NCBI GenBank assembly: GCA_965372745.1
Contig: CBDVDM010000001.1
Location: 1-64,000, forward strand
Reading direction: 5' to 3'
Origin: VRUG01 sp965372745
Lineage (GTDB): Bacteria; Planctomycetota; Phycisphaerae; Sedimentisphaerales; Anaerobacaceae
Length of the DNA stretch: 64,000 bases
Made by a program: the position numbers and the translations under genes. The notes beneath the pieces were generated by a model that saw only the letters and a program-made list of their open reading frames with translations, did not search any database and had not been told where the DNA came from. Numbering within the stretch: the first letter of the stretch is position 1; each line of letters begins with the position of its first letter. This document shows positions 1-9,057 of the stretch, piece by piece.

Positions 1-767
1 AACAGTTACAGCAGGTTGTTCAGCGGTGCAATGAAAACGATATACCTATGTATATCCTTGGATTCGGCTCGAATCTGCTTATAAGCGATAAAGGATTGAA
101 AGCTGCCGTTATTAAACTTGATTCTGATGATTTCAGACAGATAAAATTCGATGGAGAAAACATCACTGCCTGGGCAGGTGCCGAACTTAGCAGGTTCGTT
201 TTGAATTGTGTTGAAAAAGGGCTTTCAGGTATCGAAGCTCTTACAGGCATTCCAGGCTCTATCGGAGGTGCGATAAAGATGAATGCCGGCGGAAACTTCG
301 GTGATATCGGCTCTGCCGTAGAATCTGTTACGCTTATGGATGCTCAGGGAAATGTCTTCGAGAAATGCAAACCGGAACTTATGTTCGATTATCGCCAGAC
401 CAACATCACTGCAAAATTTATCTTAAATGCCCAACTTAGTCTTAACAATGCATCTCCTGACCAGATTCTAAGGACTGTTAAGGAAATATGGATTTATAAG
501 AAGAACAATCAGCCTCTAAACACCAAAAATTCCGGATGCATCTTCAAGAATCCGAGAGGTGTTTCTGCAGGTGCCCTGATTGACAGGGCAGGTCTGAAGG
601 GATTGCAGGTCGGCGAAGCTGTTGTTAGTGAAAAGCACGCCAATTTTATTATCGCAAAGAAAAATTGTAAAACACGCGATGTTTTAAGACTTATCGACCT
701 TGTAAAACAAAAAGTAAAAAAGAAGTTCGACGTTGAATTACAGCTTGAAGTTGAAATTTGGGAATAG
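1..767 (+). CDS. murB: UDP-N-acetylenolpyruvoylglucosamine reductase (MurB), 5'-truncated by window edge
   Basis: MurB reduces UDP-GlcNAc-enolpyruvate to UDP-MurNAc with NADPH and FAD, in the cytoplasm, for peptidoglycan synthesis. The frame is open from base 3 with no stop before the first internal Met (base 48). The residues before that Met read as the usual lead into the FAD-binding GSNLLISDKG motif, so the gene starts upstream of the window. Further family landmarks are GIPGSIGGAIKMNAG, the SGCIFKNP segment with GALIDRAGLKG, and the C-terminal VSEKHANFI. Only the N-terminal part of the FAD domain is missing. ddl and ftsQ follow in the same direction, the normal division/cell-wall gene order. 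The family call is certain; only the true start is unseen. Confidence 0.95.
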   Translation, partial: QLQQVVQRCNENDIPMYILGFGSNLLISDKGLKAAVIKLDSDDFRQIKFDGENITAWAGAELSRFVLNCVEKGLSGIEALTGIPGSIGGAIKMNAGGNFGDIGSAVESVTLMDAQGNVFEKCKPELMFDYRQTNITAKFILNAQLSLNNASPDQILRTVKEIWIYKKNNQPLNTKNSGCIFKNPRGVSAGALIDRAGLKGLQVGEAVVSEKHANFIIAKKNCKTRDVLRLIDLVKQKVKKKFDVELQLEVEIWE

Positions 768-785
768 TTTTTAAGCAGTTATAAA

Positions 786-1814
786 TTGAGAATAGAAAAT
801 AACCAATTAGGCGTTGCTGTTCTTACTGGCGGCATCGGTGAAGAGAGGCAGATAAGCCTGCAAAGCGGGAAAAGTGTTTCTGATGCCCTGGAAACCGCAG
901 GGTTGAATGTTACAATTGCCGACATCACACCTGACAATCAAACTATACTCGATGCTCGTGACATAGATATTTTCTTTATCACTTTGCATGGGAAATTCGG
1001 TGAGGATGGTCGGTTGCAGCAAATTCTCGAAGACAAATCTCTTGTTTATACAGGTTCAGGACCTGCGGCAAGTAAACTTGCCTTTGACAAAATGGCGGCG
1101 AAAAAAGTTTTTGAAAACGCCGGTATAAAAACACCTCGAGCGGTAAAATTCAGTTCTGATATTAAAGAACAGCACATAAATCGTCTTGGGGATAAATATA
1201 TTGTCAAACCAACAAGTCAAGGCAGCACTATTGGTGTTACTATTGCCGATAATCCAGCCTCTGCTATAGAAGATGCCATTGTCTGCTGTGATAAATTTGG
1301 CGATTGTATGATTGAAGAGTTTATTACAGGCAGAGAAGTAACCGTTGGTATTCTCGAAGGAAAAGCCTTGCCGATTATTGAAGTCAGACCGGAATCTATT
1401 ATTTATGATTACCACGCAAAGTATATCGACGAGAAAACAGAGTTCCTTTTTGATACCATTGCTCCTGCTTTAGCCGAAAAAATCGAAACAGAAGCAATTA
1501 CCTGTTTTAATACACTTGGCCTTAGACATTTTGCGAGAATAGATTTTATTTTATCCAGTGACCAGACACCTTATGTCCTTGAAGCCAATACAATTCCAGG
1601 CCTTACCTCTCATTCGCTTATCCCGAAAGCTGCACAAAGGGCAGGGCTTTCAATGGCGGATTTATGCCTGAGAATTATCGAAACTGCTCTTGGCAATAGA
1701 AAAAAATCAAGTTCACAGCCGCCGCAAACTGCTGCCAACATAAAGATACTTGATTGTTTGAAGGAAAATAAGAAAACAACTAATATGGCGACCAACCAGA
1801 TATTTGGAAATTAA
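786..1814 (+). CDS. ddl: D-alanine--D-alanine ligase
   Basis: ATP-grasp ligase that joins two D-alanines for the peptidoglycan pentapeptide; cytoplasmic. Visible landmarks are the N-terminal GGIGEERQISLQSG loop, FFITLHGKFGEDG, the nucleotide-binding KPTSQGSTIGV, the metal/ATP segment ARIDFI and VLEANTIPGLTSHSLIP. The start is TTG at 786, 18 bases after the murB stop, with no clear Shine-Dalgarno. An ATG start would cut into the conserved N-terminal fold. A 40-residue polar tail after the normal family end (from about residue 300, rich in Lys, Ser and Asn) is extra and shows no recognisable domain. The gene lies between murB and ftsQ and is probably cotranscribed with both. Confidence 0.95.
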   Translation: MRIENNQLGVAVLTGGIGEERQISLQSGKSVSDALETAGLNVTIADITPDNQTILDARDIDIFFITLHGKFGEDGRLQQILEDKSLVYTGSGPAASKLAFDKMAAKKVFENAGIKTPRAVKFSSDIKEQHINRLGDKYIVKPTSQGSTIGVTIADNPASAIEDAIVCCDKFGDCMIEEFITGREVTVGILEGKALPIIEVRPESIIYDYHAKYIDEKTEFLFDTIAPALAEKIETEAITCFNTLGLRHFARIDFILSSDQTPYVLEANTIPGLTSHSLIPKAAQRAGLSMADLCLRIIETALGNRKKSSSQPPQTAANIKILDCLKENKKTTNMATNQIFGN

Positions 1815-1822
1815 AAACTATC

Positions 1823-2749
1823 GTGGCAAGAAGAAAGAAAAAAAAAGGATTAACACTTAGGTTACATTCCGTAAAGAAAAGAAAAAAACAAAAGGCAGAC
1901 CGCAAAAAGAGCCTGATATTTATTTCGACGGCACTTAGTGTTGTTTTACTTCTTGCTGCTGTTGCAATCGGCTTTATATTTCTCGAAAAATACGTGCAAA
2001 AAGCAGTTCCTGTTTCAGAAAAAGCAGGGCACCTCAAATTGACGAACGTTCCTTCATGGGTCAACGACAAACTCGAAGATAAAATCTATACTGCTGCTTC
2101 AGGGGGCGGGGAAGATTTTAAGCTCGATAAAGATGCCGCTGAATCCGTACAGCGGAATATCGCCGAATATGTTCCCTGGCTGTATGACGTACAGGTGCAA
2201 ACCAAACATGACAGCCTGCTGATACAGGCAAAGTGGAGAAAGCCTTTGGCATTGGTCAAAAAAGGCTTGAGGCGATATTATCTTGATTCTGATATGGTCG
2301 TACTTGACTTTGTCCCCATCGCCGACTTGCCGATTGTTGAGATAAAAGGCTTATCTTACATTTCAAAAGTGCCTCCGTATGGAGCGGTTTGGAATCGCGA
2401 GGATGCCACCGCCGCTGTAAATATCCTGTACCGCCTCGACCAAATGGATGGACTTGTCACTCCTGATAAACCATTGCTTTTCGAGATTGAAAGCATAAAC
2501 GTAAGTAATTTCGATGGCCGAAAAAACAGCCGTGCCCCGCACATTATTCTTTATGCAAAGGATGATACGCAGATTATCTGGGGTGCCAGGCTTGATACAT
2601 GGCAGCGATACCTCGAAGCCACTGATGAAGAAAAACTCGCAAGACTTTACAGTCACTACGAAGAGTATGGCTCTTTACTCGGAAACGTAAAGTATATAAA
2701 CCTTCGTGACCCTCAGGACAATATCCCGCTTCCGGTTGATAAATATTAA
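1823..2749 (+). CDS. ftsQ: FtsQ/DivIB-like cell-division protein
   Basis: Bitopic inner-membrane protein of 308 residues. A very basic cytoplasmic N-terminus (about residues 1-30, RRKKKKG and KRKKQK runs) precedes one hydrophobic segment (about 32-54) and a periplasmic region. Within that region, residues about 60-135 fit a POTRA-like domain (LTNVPSWVNDKLEDKI, then VPWLYDVQVQ) followed by an FtsQ beta domain with the YYLDSDMVVLDF motif. FtsQ normally links early and late division proteins. It sits after murB-ddl as in classical dcw clusters, but the cluster ends here: no ftsA or ftsZ follows, and the next gene is convergent. The start is GTG at 1823. Its last bases overlap the end of the opposite-strand YkgJ gene. 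The family call rests on context plus domain layout rather than strong motifs. Confidence 0.8.
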   Translation: MARRKKKKGLTLRLHSVKKRKKQKADRKKSLIFISTALSVVLLLAAVAIGFIFLEKYVQKAVPVSEKAGHLKLTNVPSWVNDKLEDKIYTAASGGGEDFKLDKDAAESVQRNIAEYVPWLYDVQVQTKHDSLLIQAKWRKPLALVKKGLRRYYLDSDMVVLDFVPIADLPIVEIKGLSYISKVPPYGAVWNREDATAAVNILYRLDQMDGLVTPDKPLLFEIESINVSNFDGRKNSRAPHIILYAKDDTQIIWGARLDTWQRYLEATDEEKLARLYSHYEEYGSLLGNVKYINLRDPQDNIPLPVDKY

Positions 2750-3174
2750 ACGTAAAAACTGTTAAGCGCATTTGCAATGTCAATATAGCGGTAGGGCACA
2801 TCGAATTCTTCGCAGATAGACTTGAATCTTTTTATTGCCTCTTCGCTTAATTGGCTTTGAAAATCCGAATCTCCCTTACATTGAAAAATCCGACACCCCG
2901 CAAAACGGTTCTCATGAATATCGCATTTACCCTCAGCATTGTTATACGGACACCTGCTGTTCGGCATTGGTTTTATACTTTCTCTGCCCAGTTTTTCAGC
3001 TAAATAAATTATCTCAGGCGTAGTAACATATAACCTATGGTCGAATGATTCGAAATCACAGCATTTCCCACACGCATCACAGTTACCTGCTGATTCTGAG
3101 TTGCCTTTGATTTTACTGTCCAGCCGGTCGTAAACCTCAGCCACTCTTTCTGCTGTCTGCCTGTTTATCTCCAT
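2746..3174 (-). CDS. YkgJ-family cysteine-cluster protein
   Basis: Protein of 142 residues with a CDACGKCC cluster near the N-terminus, then a C(P)YNN..GKCDIH segment and a CRIFQC pair near the C-terminus. This is the pattern of the YkgJ/Fe-S or zinc cluster family (UPF0153). The family's biochemical role is unclear; members are thought to bind a metal or Fe-S centre through these cysteines. The start at 3174 was chosen because a GGTGGGAC ribosome site lies just upstream and homology begins there, although the frame is open further. It overlaps the end of the upstream cysteine-cluster gene by 38 bases, so the two are very likely translationally coupled. Its 3' end overlaps ftsQ tail-to-tail. 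Confidence 0.8.
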   Translation of the reverse strand: MEINRQTAERVAEVYDRLDSKIKGNSESAGNCDACGKCCDFESFDHRLYVTTPEIIYLAEKLGRESIKPMPNSRCPYNNAEGKCDIHENRFAGCRIFQCKGDSDFQSQLSEEAIKRFKSICEEFDVPYRYIDIANALNSFYV

Positions 3175-3616
3175 CGTCCCACCATTGTTTTTGTTTCTTA
3201 AGTTTTTCAATCTCTTCAAAGCTGTAAAGCCTTCCTCGGTTAATTCCGTTACATCTTTCTGTTGCCTTGTTCCATGCACCCGGACTGCTCAGATTATCCG
3301 TCCAGAATGGCCACGTTCTGCACTGGTTAGGCCTGACCGGGTATACCAAACATTTCTTTTCGCCGTCAATTCTTTTCAAAAATATGCAATCCTTCGTTAC
3401 CGCATGTTCGATAATCGTTGTTCGAAGGTTGACGCGCTTGAGATATTCCTGTCGCAGCTTGTTTTCAGTGATTTTCAAAAAATCGGCAATAAATTTAACC
3501 TCAGGTTGGGTTATCCATATATAGCCTTCCCCAGGCCCTGAGCAGCAGTTGCTGCAATGCAAACATTCAAAGTGCAATCCGCCTACATACCATGCTGTTT
3601 TTTTCGTCAAAGACAC
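3137..3616 (-). CDS. YkgJ-family cysteine-cluster protein (second copy)
   Basis: Protein of 159 residues with CLHCSNCCSGPG near residue 18-28, then a CIFL motif, a KKCLVYPVRPNQCRTWPFW block and a late Cys (ERCNGI). This is the typical Cx2Cx3C...C...C layout of the zinc/Fe-S YkgJ group. It is only weakly similar to its downstream neighbour outside the cysteines, so the pair looks like an old duplication or two subfamilies kept together. The long frame begins with GTG at 3616, but the G-rich ribosome site there is only two bases away; TTG at 3610 has better spacing and may be the true start. It lies 36 bases downstream of the ilvD stop on the same strand. Function unknown. Confidence 0.78.
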   Translation of the reverse strand: MSLTKKTAWYVGGLHFECLHCSNCCSGPGEGYIWITQPEVKFIADFLKITENKLRQEYLKRVNLRTTIIEHAVTKDCIFLKRIDGEKKCLVYPVRPNQCRTWPFWTDNLSSPGAWNKATERCNGINRGRLYSFEEIEKLKKQKQWWDDGDKQADSRKSG

Positions 3617-3652
3617 AACCCCCTTGTTATTTCCATTAAGGAATATGAAAAC

Positions 3653-5320
3653 CTACCATTTAAGTACCGCGCCGGTGTCGGCACTGGTTGCCATCGATGC
3701 ATACTTGCCGAGACATCCTTCGGTTATTCTTGGTTTTGGCGTCTTCCAGTTTTTCTTACGCTCTACCAATTCTTCATCAGTCAGTTTAACGCTTAGTTTA
3801 TTGTTGGGAATGTCAATCTCGATAATGTCACCGTCTTTCAATAAGCCAATCGGCCCTGCCACAGCAGCTTCGGGACTGATATGGCCGATACAGGCTCCTC
3901 TTGTCCCGCCGCTAAAGCGGCCGTCGGTAATCAATGCAACAGATTCGCCTAATCCTGCACCCATGATATAACTGGTCGGACTTAGCATTTCCTGCATACC
4001 CGGCCCGCCCTTAGGCCCTTCATATCGAATAACAACCACGCTGCCGGCTTTGACCTTACCTGCTAAGATACCATCACAGGCCTCTTCCTGGCTGTCAAAG
4101 ATAACCGCAGGCCCTGAATGTGTCAGCATTTTTTCGGTTACACCTGCCGCCTTAACGACACTGCCGCGAGGAGCTAAATTACCTGTCAAAATCGCCAAAC
4201 CACCTGTCTTTGAGTAAGCAGTATCTAATCGCCGAATGCAATCGGTGTCTTTAATCTCAGCTTTTGCAATATTGTCACCTAATGTTTTGCCTGTTACTGT
4301 CAGACAATCAGTATTTAAAAGTCCATCAATTTTACTGACCTCGTTCAAAATGGCACTGATACCGCCGGCTGCATCAACATCCTCAATATGAAACTTACTT
4401 GATGGTGATACCTTGCAGATATTCGGGCATCGACCACTAATCGAATTTATCCGCTCAAGGTCATACTTGACGCCCGCCTCATTCGCAACTGCCAGCGAGT
4501 GCAGGACCGTATTTGTCGAACCGCCCATCGCCATATCCAGAATCAAGGCGTTATCAAGTGATTTTTCCGTAATGATATCCAAAGGCTTGATGTCCTTTTC
4601 GAGCAAAGTAAGAATCTGTTTTCCAGCTGACTTGTAAAGCTCCTGTCGTTTCGGGTCAATCGCCAGAATCGTACCGTTACCCGGAAGTGCAATTCCAATC
4701 GCTTCACACAAACAGTTCATAGAATTTGCGGTAAACATCCCTGAACAACTACCCCGGCCCGGACAGCCGGTTCTCTCAAGCTCTTTGAGCTGTTCTTCAT
4801 CGATCTTTTTTGCATTAAATTCCGCAACACCCTCAAAGATACTGATAAGGTCGACGGCTTTTCCGTCTTTTGTCTTACCCGCTGCCATAGGCCCGCCGGA
4901 AACAAAAATCGTCGGGATGTTTAATCTCACCGCTGCCATCAGCATACCAGGGATAATCTTATCGCAGTTCGGAATGCATATCAGGCCGTCAAAGCAATGT
5001 GCTCTTCCCATCGTCTCAACCGAATCAGCGATTATCTCACGTGATGCCAGTGAATATTTCATTCCTGTATGGCCCATCGCAATGCCGTCACAAACCGCTA
5101 TCGTATTAAATTCGAAGGGTGTACCGCCCGCGTCCCGGACAGCCTGCTTAACGGTTTGAGCCACCTTATTTAGATGAACGTGTCCCGGAACTATCTCACA
5201 AAAACTATTGGCAATGCCGATAAAGGGCTTATCGATATCCTCATCACTTAACCCGCACGCATGAAGCAGGCCTCTGTGCGGTGCCCGCTGAAAACCCTTT
5301 TTGACCATATCACTTCGCAT
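3653..5320 (-). CDS. ilvD: Dihydroxy-acid dehydratase
   Basis: IlvD/Edd-family enzyme that dehydrates 2,3-dihydroxy-isovalerate and 2,3-dihydroxy-3-methylvalerate in valine and isoleucine synthesis. At 555 residues it is the normal length. Iron-sulfur and metal ligands are visible in [11 protein letters not shown] and [18 protein letters not shown]. The active-site serine lies in [10 protein letters not shown] near the C-terminus, and [16 protein letters not shown] is another family block. The ATG at 5320 has GGAAAG upstream. No other branched-chain genes are near; the two cysteine-cluster genes directly downstream share the strand and may be cotranscribed. The gene-poor repeat region lies upstream, so its promoter must be there. 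Confidence 0.96.
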   Translation of the reverse strand: MRSDMVKKGFQRAPHRGLLHACGLSDEDIDKPFIGIANSFCEIVPGHVHLNKVAQTVKQAVRDAGGTPFEFNTIAVCDGIAMGHTGMKYSLASREIIADSVETMGRAHCFDGLICIPNCDKIIPGMLMAAVRLNIPTIFVSGGPMAAGKTKDGKAVDLISIFEGVAEFNAKKIDEEQLKELERTGCPGRGSCSGMFTANSMNCLCEAIGIALPGNGTILAIDPKRQELYKSAGKQILTLLEKDIKPLDIITEKSLDNALILDMAMGGSTNTVLHSLAVANEAGVKYDLERINSISGRCPNICKVSPSSKFHIEDVDAAGGISAILNEVSKIDGLLNTDCLTVTGKTLGDNIAKAEIKDTDCIRRLDTAYSKTGGLAILTGNLAPRGSVVKAAGVTEKMLTHSGPAVIFDSQEEACDGILAGKVKAGSVVVIRYEGPKGGPGMQEMLSPTSYIMGAGLGESVALITDGRFSGGTRGACIGHISPEAAVAGPIGLLKDGDIIEIDIPNNKLSVKLTDEELVERKKNWKTPKPRITEGCLGKYASMATSADTGAVLKW

Positions 5321-6368
5321 ATCTTTCCTTTCCGCCTTGCTGCGAGCTGCGCAGCATGGTGAGTGAAACCAAAAAAGCTGATTTTATCTGAAATTTTCCA
5401 TTTAGGCACTTAAAAAATACAATTTTCTCCGTATGACATCGACATCCCCAGCAAAAAGTTTGGAATAGGTTCGACAAGCTCACTACAGGTTGGGTTTGAT
5501 TGGGTTTGTTTTTTCTTGTCATTGTTCATAGTTATTTGTTCGTAGTTCATTGTAAAACAAAAGTTTACGTTCATTTGGGCATTTAGTAAATTGGGTTTGT
5601 TTTCCGAAAAAACGTCGGGCTCTGCGTTTCGTTTCGTGTGCATATTAATGGTCGCTCGTATTTAGTATCTTAGGGGATAAGTTCTGCAGATAGTGGTACA
5701 TTGTGAGTAAGCCGACAGGCATGATAAGTTGCTCCGAATTAAGAAATACGCTATGCCTGCCTTCGCTGACACAGGTTTATATCTTCATTAGCTGAATGCA
5801 CATTATACAATATTTATTGTTAAATGTAAAGTGAAAATTTTTGGATTGAGCACAAAAGGATATCAGGTAAACAGGGATACCTGCTTGCGCGGGCACAAGT
5901 TTCGGAGATTGTCCACGCACCAAATTTTAAAAACAAAATTGGTGCGGGATCTCCCTGTACCATTTGGCGCAGGGTTTACGCTCATTCTGAGCTTGAGAAA
6001 CTCTGGAGAGAATCCGAAGCGAAAACACAACAACTTGAAACAATGGGGTTCCTCTTTACGTTGCAACTTATCTGACCATCTGGATAAATTAGATGGTTAT
6101 CGGCCTCGCCTAACTATGATCCGAATAATCTTTCCAAGCCAAGAACTTAGGCAAGTTAACGAATATAACCCTGCCCGTCTTATCCACATTGATGGGTTTT
6201 CTCATCTTTTCATCCCTTCATAAAAGATCTTCTGGTTGAAACTGTTTTATCCTGCCTTTCTGTCAACATCACCACACCCCAGCCGAATAGAGCGGTGGAT
6301 GGTTCGGGGATATCAATATGAAAATTGCTGCAATAACAGACAACCTTTTGAAAAAATCCGTGAATACA
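5321..6368. other. Gene-poor repeat-rich intergenic region
   Basis: About 1 kb without a convincing gene. It contains fragments of dispersed repeats: GGTTCGACAAGCTCACTACA near 5466 (a family common in environmental bacterial genomes) and a CAGGCAT...ATGCCTG inverted repeat at 5716-5759 with a 30-base loop. A nested palindromic block at 5871-5958 is listed separately. Open frames here (for example 5831-6223 plus) are rich in Arg, Leu and Ser, have no ribosome site and match no family I know. One short frame near 5979-6072 (YAHSELEKLW then a polar helix) could be the tail of a decayed gene. The ilvD promoter must lie in its left part, on the minus strand. Confidence 0.6.
5871..5958. repeat. Nested inverted repeats
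   Basis: An outer pair ACAGGGA (5871-5877) / TCCCTGT (5952-5958) encloses an inner pair GCACCAA (5917-5923) / TTGGTGC (5939-5945), with a partly paired A/T-rich loop. The stretch CCCGCGCAAGCAGG, read on the minus strand around 5880-5893, resembles widespread short palindromic repeats. It could be a small non-autonomous mobile repeat or a structured transcript; nothing links it to a gene. Confidence 0.5.
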
Positions 6369-7025
6369 CTATCTGCTGCATTTGATTATTTGGCTAAATA
6401 GTTTTTCAATAGGATTCTCTATAATAGATTTTATCGGCTTTTTTTTGATTCTACGCATACCTTCGCAAGACAGGCAAAAAAAGTGCTTGCCAACTCTCTT
6501 GTCACTGTCATCAAACCCAAGCCAATTTATCGAGGTAAGAACAAGCAAAAATGCATCAGCTTTAGGATGGATTTTCTTAAGTCTACTTTTTCTTTTGTTG
6601 AAATCTCTTTCCCAGTTTTCGCGATTCCACCCAAGATTAGTCTTACATTCAATGATTGCTATAAGTTCATCCCCTTTCCAGATTGAAATATCGGGTTTCA
6701 TTGCCCCCATCTCAGGCTTTACTTTCCTTTCAGAATGAACCTCTATGTTCTTTTTCCTTTTTTCCAAGAACAGTTTCAGATAGAAAGCTACAGTTTCAAC
6801 AAAGAAATCAGCCCCTGGAGCAACATTCCGTTTGTTTAGAAACTTCATGATATCTTCATGAGTCTCATAGTAGGTTTTCATTCTCAGGATTATGGCTTCG
6901 GTAACATCCTTTTTTTGAAGTGAAAATGAGCAACCTTCTATCGCATTTGAGTAAAGCTTCATCAGTTGTGAGTATTGCTTCTTAAGGGTTCGGCAATATT
7001 TTTCTTCTAATTCTAATAAAGTCAT
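6369..7025 (-). CDS. PD-(D/E)XK nuclease-like protein, orphan
   Basis: Protein of 218 residues from the ATG at 7025, which has a good GGAG site 6 bases upstream; the frame is open further but without a ribosome site. The N-terminal half is helical and charged. Around residues 115-140 it carries KPDISIWKGDELIAIIECK, that is Asp-x(n)-Glu-x-Lys, the catalytic core of the PD-(D/E)XK fold used by restriction and repair nucleases. After it comes a basic stretch (FNKRKSRLKKIHPKA). No methyltransferase or partner gene is adjacent, so it is not an obvious restriction-modification pair. It is A+T-rich compared with neighbours and sits inside repeat-rich DNA, so acquisition by transfer is plausible. Substrate and role are unknown. 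Confidence 0.6.
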   Translation of the reverse strand: MTLLELEEKYCRTLKKQYSQLMKLYSNAIEGCSFSLQKKDVTEAIILRMKTYYETHEDIMKFLNKRNVAPGADFFVETVAFYLKLFLEKRKKNIEVHSERKVKPEMGAMKPDISIWKGDELIAIIECKTNLGWNRENWERDFNKRKSRLKKIHPKADAFLLVLTSINWLGFDDSDKRVGKHFFCLSCEGMRRIKKKPIKSIIENPIEKLFSQIIKCSR

Positions 7026-7507
7026 TTTGTTCTCCAAGGAAATGCGAAAAAACATACCAGCACAAGAATTGATTTACTTTTCATCATTTCCTCCTCAAGG
7101 GATTATTATTAAGACCAGACCACTAACGCAGACATCTAAACTTTTGTCCCATAACAACAGATAAAGCTGCATCTGTGGAAAATCACCCTTCATCTGCGAC
7201 ATATTAAGCCTTATTTATTGCGGATAACGCTTTATTTACGATAGATTAAACTTCATATATGGCAGAACACACTTACTTTGTCATAGCTAAAGTCTACTTT
7301 TGCATAAAGTAAACCGCCTTAATAGAAAAATTCCATTCTAACAAATTTTATTTCCTTCGCACAACTTCATCTGGGAAATCCGGGTTTAACCGTTAACTGG
7401 AGGCAAATAAAGAAAAATCGATTGTTTTTAAGGCAATAACATATATAATCACGGCAGGTTATGTAAAAAAAAGTGCAAACTTTCTTTTCTACAGGGAAAA
7501 TCAGATT
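7026..7507. other. Intergenic region upstream of lipoprotein gene
   Basis: About 480 A+T-rich bases between divergent genes. I see no gene. Several loosely similar phrases (ATAAAGCTGCATCTG, GGATAACGCTTTATTTACG, ATAAAGTAAACCGCC) recur with variation but do not form a clean repeat. A sigma-70-like promoter for the lipoprotein gene lies at its right end. Confidence 0.5.
7422..7449 (+). promoter_or_regulatory. Candidate sigma-70 promoter for the lipoprotein gene
   Basis: TTGTTT (7422-7427) and TATAAT (7444-7449) are separated by 16 bases and end 58 bases before the ATG at 7508. The -10 box is a perfect consensus; the -35 is weaker. Confidence 0.5.
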
Positions 7508-8506
7508 ATGACTATGTCATTATTAAGGACATTATTTATTGTTGCAGCGTTTTTTTGCCTGTCATTTTTGGCCGGCTGCACACCGCCGCAGAAAGAACTT
7601 CTGACCGTTGATTTCCAAAAAGACAGTACCCTGCGTTACAAATTTGTCTCCAGCAGAGACATTGTAATTGATTGGGGGCAGATGCAGAAGGGTGATAAAA
7701 AAGAGAAAGGCCGTGAGCAAAGATCATCTGAATCGCTGGAAATGGTCGTTGCCTACGAACCTGTTGAAGTTGCCCCTTATGGCCTTACAACTATAAAAGC
7801 AACATTCGAGTCTGTGAAAGTAATAAGAAGAGCCGTACAAAAAGGACGCTCCGCCTCAGCCAGAGATGCTGTTGAAAGTCTTTCGGGAAAAAGCTTTACG
7901 TTTACTATTAGTCCTTCAGGTAAAATCGAAGATTACTCGCAGTTGAAAGAATTAATTCAGGAAACTGCTGAAAACGCATTCAGGTCGAAAGGTGGGCGGG
8001 GCAGAATAAAGAACCCTGACATGGTCAGTGACTTCATTGCTACCCAGTGGTTTCTCTGGGATGCAGTTGCAAGTGTACGAAATCCCGTCGAAGGTGTAGC
8101 TGTCGGCCAGACCTGGAACTCTAAGCTGTGGGTGCCGCTGCCGATGGTATTGAGAAAAGCGAGAGATGTTACATACAAACTCAAGGAAGTTAGAGATACC
8201 GAAAAAGGAAAAATCGCTGTAATAACCAGTTCATATTCACCCGCCGAATCTTTGCTCCCTGAATGGCCGCAACCTTACAGCGGCAGTTTCCGCATGAGCG
8301 GCATGTTCGGGTTTTTGGGGAATTATAAATTAATCGACCTGCATGGTGACGGAGAAGAATTATTCAACATCGATAAGGGAAGAACTGAACAATATGAGCA
8401 AAACTTCGATATAAAATTAAAAGCCTCCATGACATTGCCGCTTGGCCCGAATCCTGATATCAATATAAAGCATAAATTGACCATGAAGTTATTGGAAGAA
8501 AAATAG
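7508..8506 (+). CDS. Predicted lipoprotein, DUF6263-like
   Basis: Secreted lipoprotein of 332 residues. A hydrophobic signal ends in FLAGC, with the lipidated Cys at about residue 24. The mature part is rich in beta-strand and resembles the bacterial family with a TLRYKF start, VKV strands, a KSFTFTISPSGKIEDYSQL block and a GQTWNSKLWVPLP motif (the DUF6263-type layout). That assignment is from memory of the pattern, not a search. Function unknown; likely periplasmic or outer-membrane anchored. It has its own promoter-like sequence upstream. The HIT gene follows closely, so it may lead a small operon running through the dGTPase and pgpA genes. Confidence 0.7.
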   Translation: MTMSLLRTLFIVAAFFCLSFLAGCTPPQKELLTVDFQKDSTLRYKFVSSRDIVIDWGQMQKGDKKEKGREQRSSESLEMVVAYEPVEVAPYGLTTIKATFESVKVIRRAVQKGRSASARDAVESLSGKSFTFTISPSGKIEDYSQLKELIQETAENAFRSKGGRGRIKNPDMVSDFIATQWFLWDAVASVRNPVEGVAVGQTWNSKLWVPLPMVLRKARDVTYKLKEVRDTEKGKIAVITSSYSPAESLLPEWPQPYSGSFRMSGMFGFLGNYKLIDLHGDGEELFNIDKGRTEQYEQNFDIKLKASMTLPLGPNPDINIKHKLTMKLLEEK

Positions 8507-8546
8507 AAATTTGACGGCTTTATCTAAAAGTCGGAGGTATCAGAAA

Positions 8547-9056
8547 TTGGAAAGAAAAAACCTTTGGGCGCCGTGGCGAATTAAGTACATCCAAAGCTTA
8601 AGCCACGAGAAAAAATGCTTTTTATGCCATGACCTGCAAAATCCTCAGGATGACGACGAAAATCTCCTCTTATGGAGAACAGCTAACTGTATAGTGGTAC
8701 TGAATTTCTTTCCTTATAATAACGGCCACCTGCTGATAGCACCTAACAGACATATCGCCGGGCTTGACCAGGCGACTGACGATGAAATGCTCGAAATGAC
8801 CAAACTCATCAGGGAGTCACAAAAAGCATTGTCACTGGCAATAAAGCCGCATGGTTTTAATATAGGTGTCAACATCGGCCGATGTGCCGGGGCAGGCCTG
8901 CCCGGCCACCTTCATTTCCATATTGTGCCAAGATGGGACGGCGATACAAACTTTATGCATGTTTGCAGCGATACCGATGTTATCAGTCAAAGCCTGGTCG
9001 AGCTGCTTGATTTATTAAAACAAGTAAGCAAAGAAAATAACCTTCCCTCTCTTTAA
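8547..9056 (+). CDS. HIT-family nucleotide hydrolase/phosphorylase
   Basis: Histidine-triad protein of 169 residues, of the Ap4A phosphorylase/bacterial HIT type. LWAPWRIKYI opens the protein, CFLCH is half of a zinc site, LLIAPNRHIAGLDQ is the usual mid block, and the triad lies in GHLHFHIVPRW (His-x-His-x-His), whose middle His acts as nucleophile on nucleoside phosphates. The start TTG at 8547 was chosen over TTG 8511 because a GGAGG site ends 9 bases before it and family homology begins there. Members hydrolyse or phosphorolyse dinucleoside polyphosphates; the exact substrate cannot be read. The dgt gene starts one base after its stop, so the two are coupled. Confidence 0.88.
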   Translation: MERKNLWAPWRIKYIQSLSHEKKCFLCHDLQNPQDDDENLLLWRTANCIVVLNFFPYNNGHLLIAPNRHIAGLDQATDDEMLEMTKLIRESQKALSLAIKPHGFNIGVNIGRCAGAGLPGHLHFHIVPRWDGDTNFMHVCSDTDVISQSLVELLDLLKQVSKENNLPSL

Positions 9057-9057
9057 C

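Noticed and set aside
5831..6223. 130-residue open frame on the plus strand
   Set aside because: No ribosome site, Arg/Leu/Ser-rich and spanning nested palindromes; reads like translated repeat DNA.
6236..6333. Minus-strand phrase IPEPSTALFGWGVV resembling a PEP-CTERM sorting signal
   Set aside because: Hydrophobic stretch too short, followed by a polar tail, and no secreted protein precedes it in frame.
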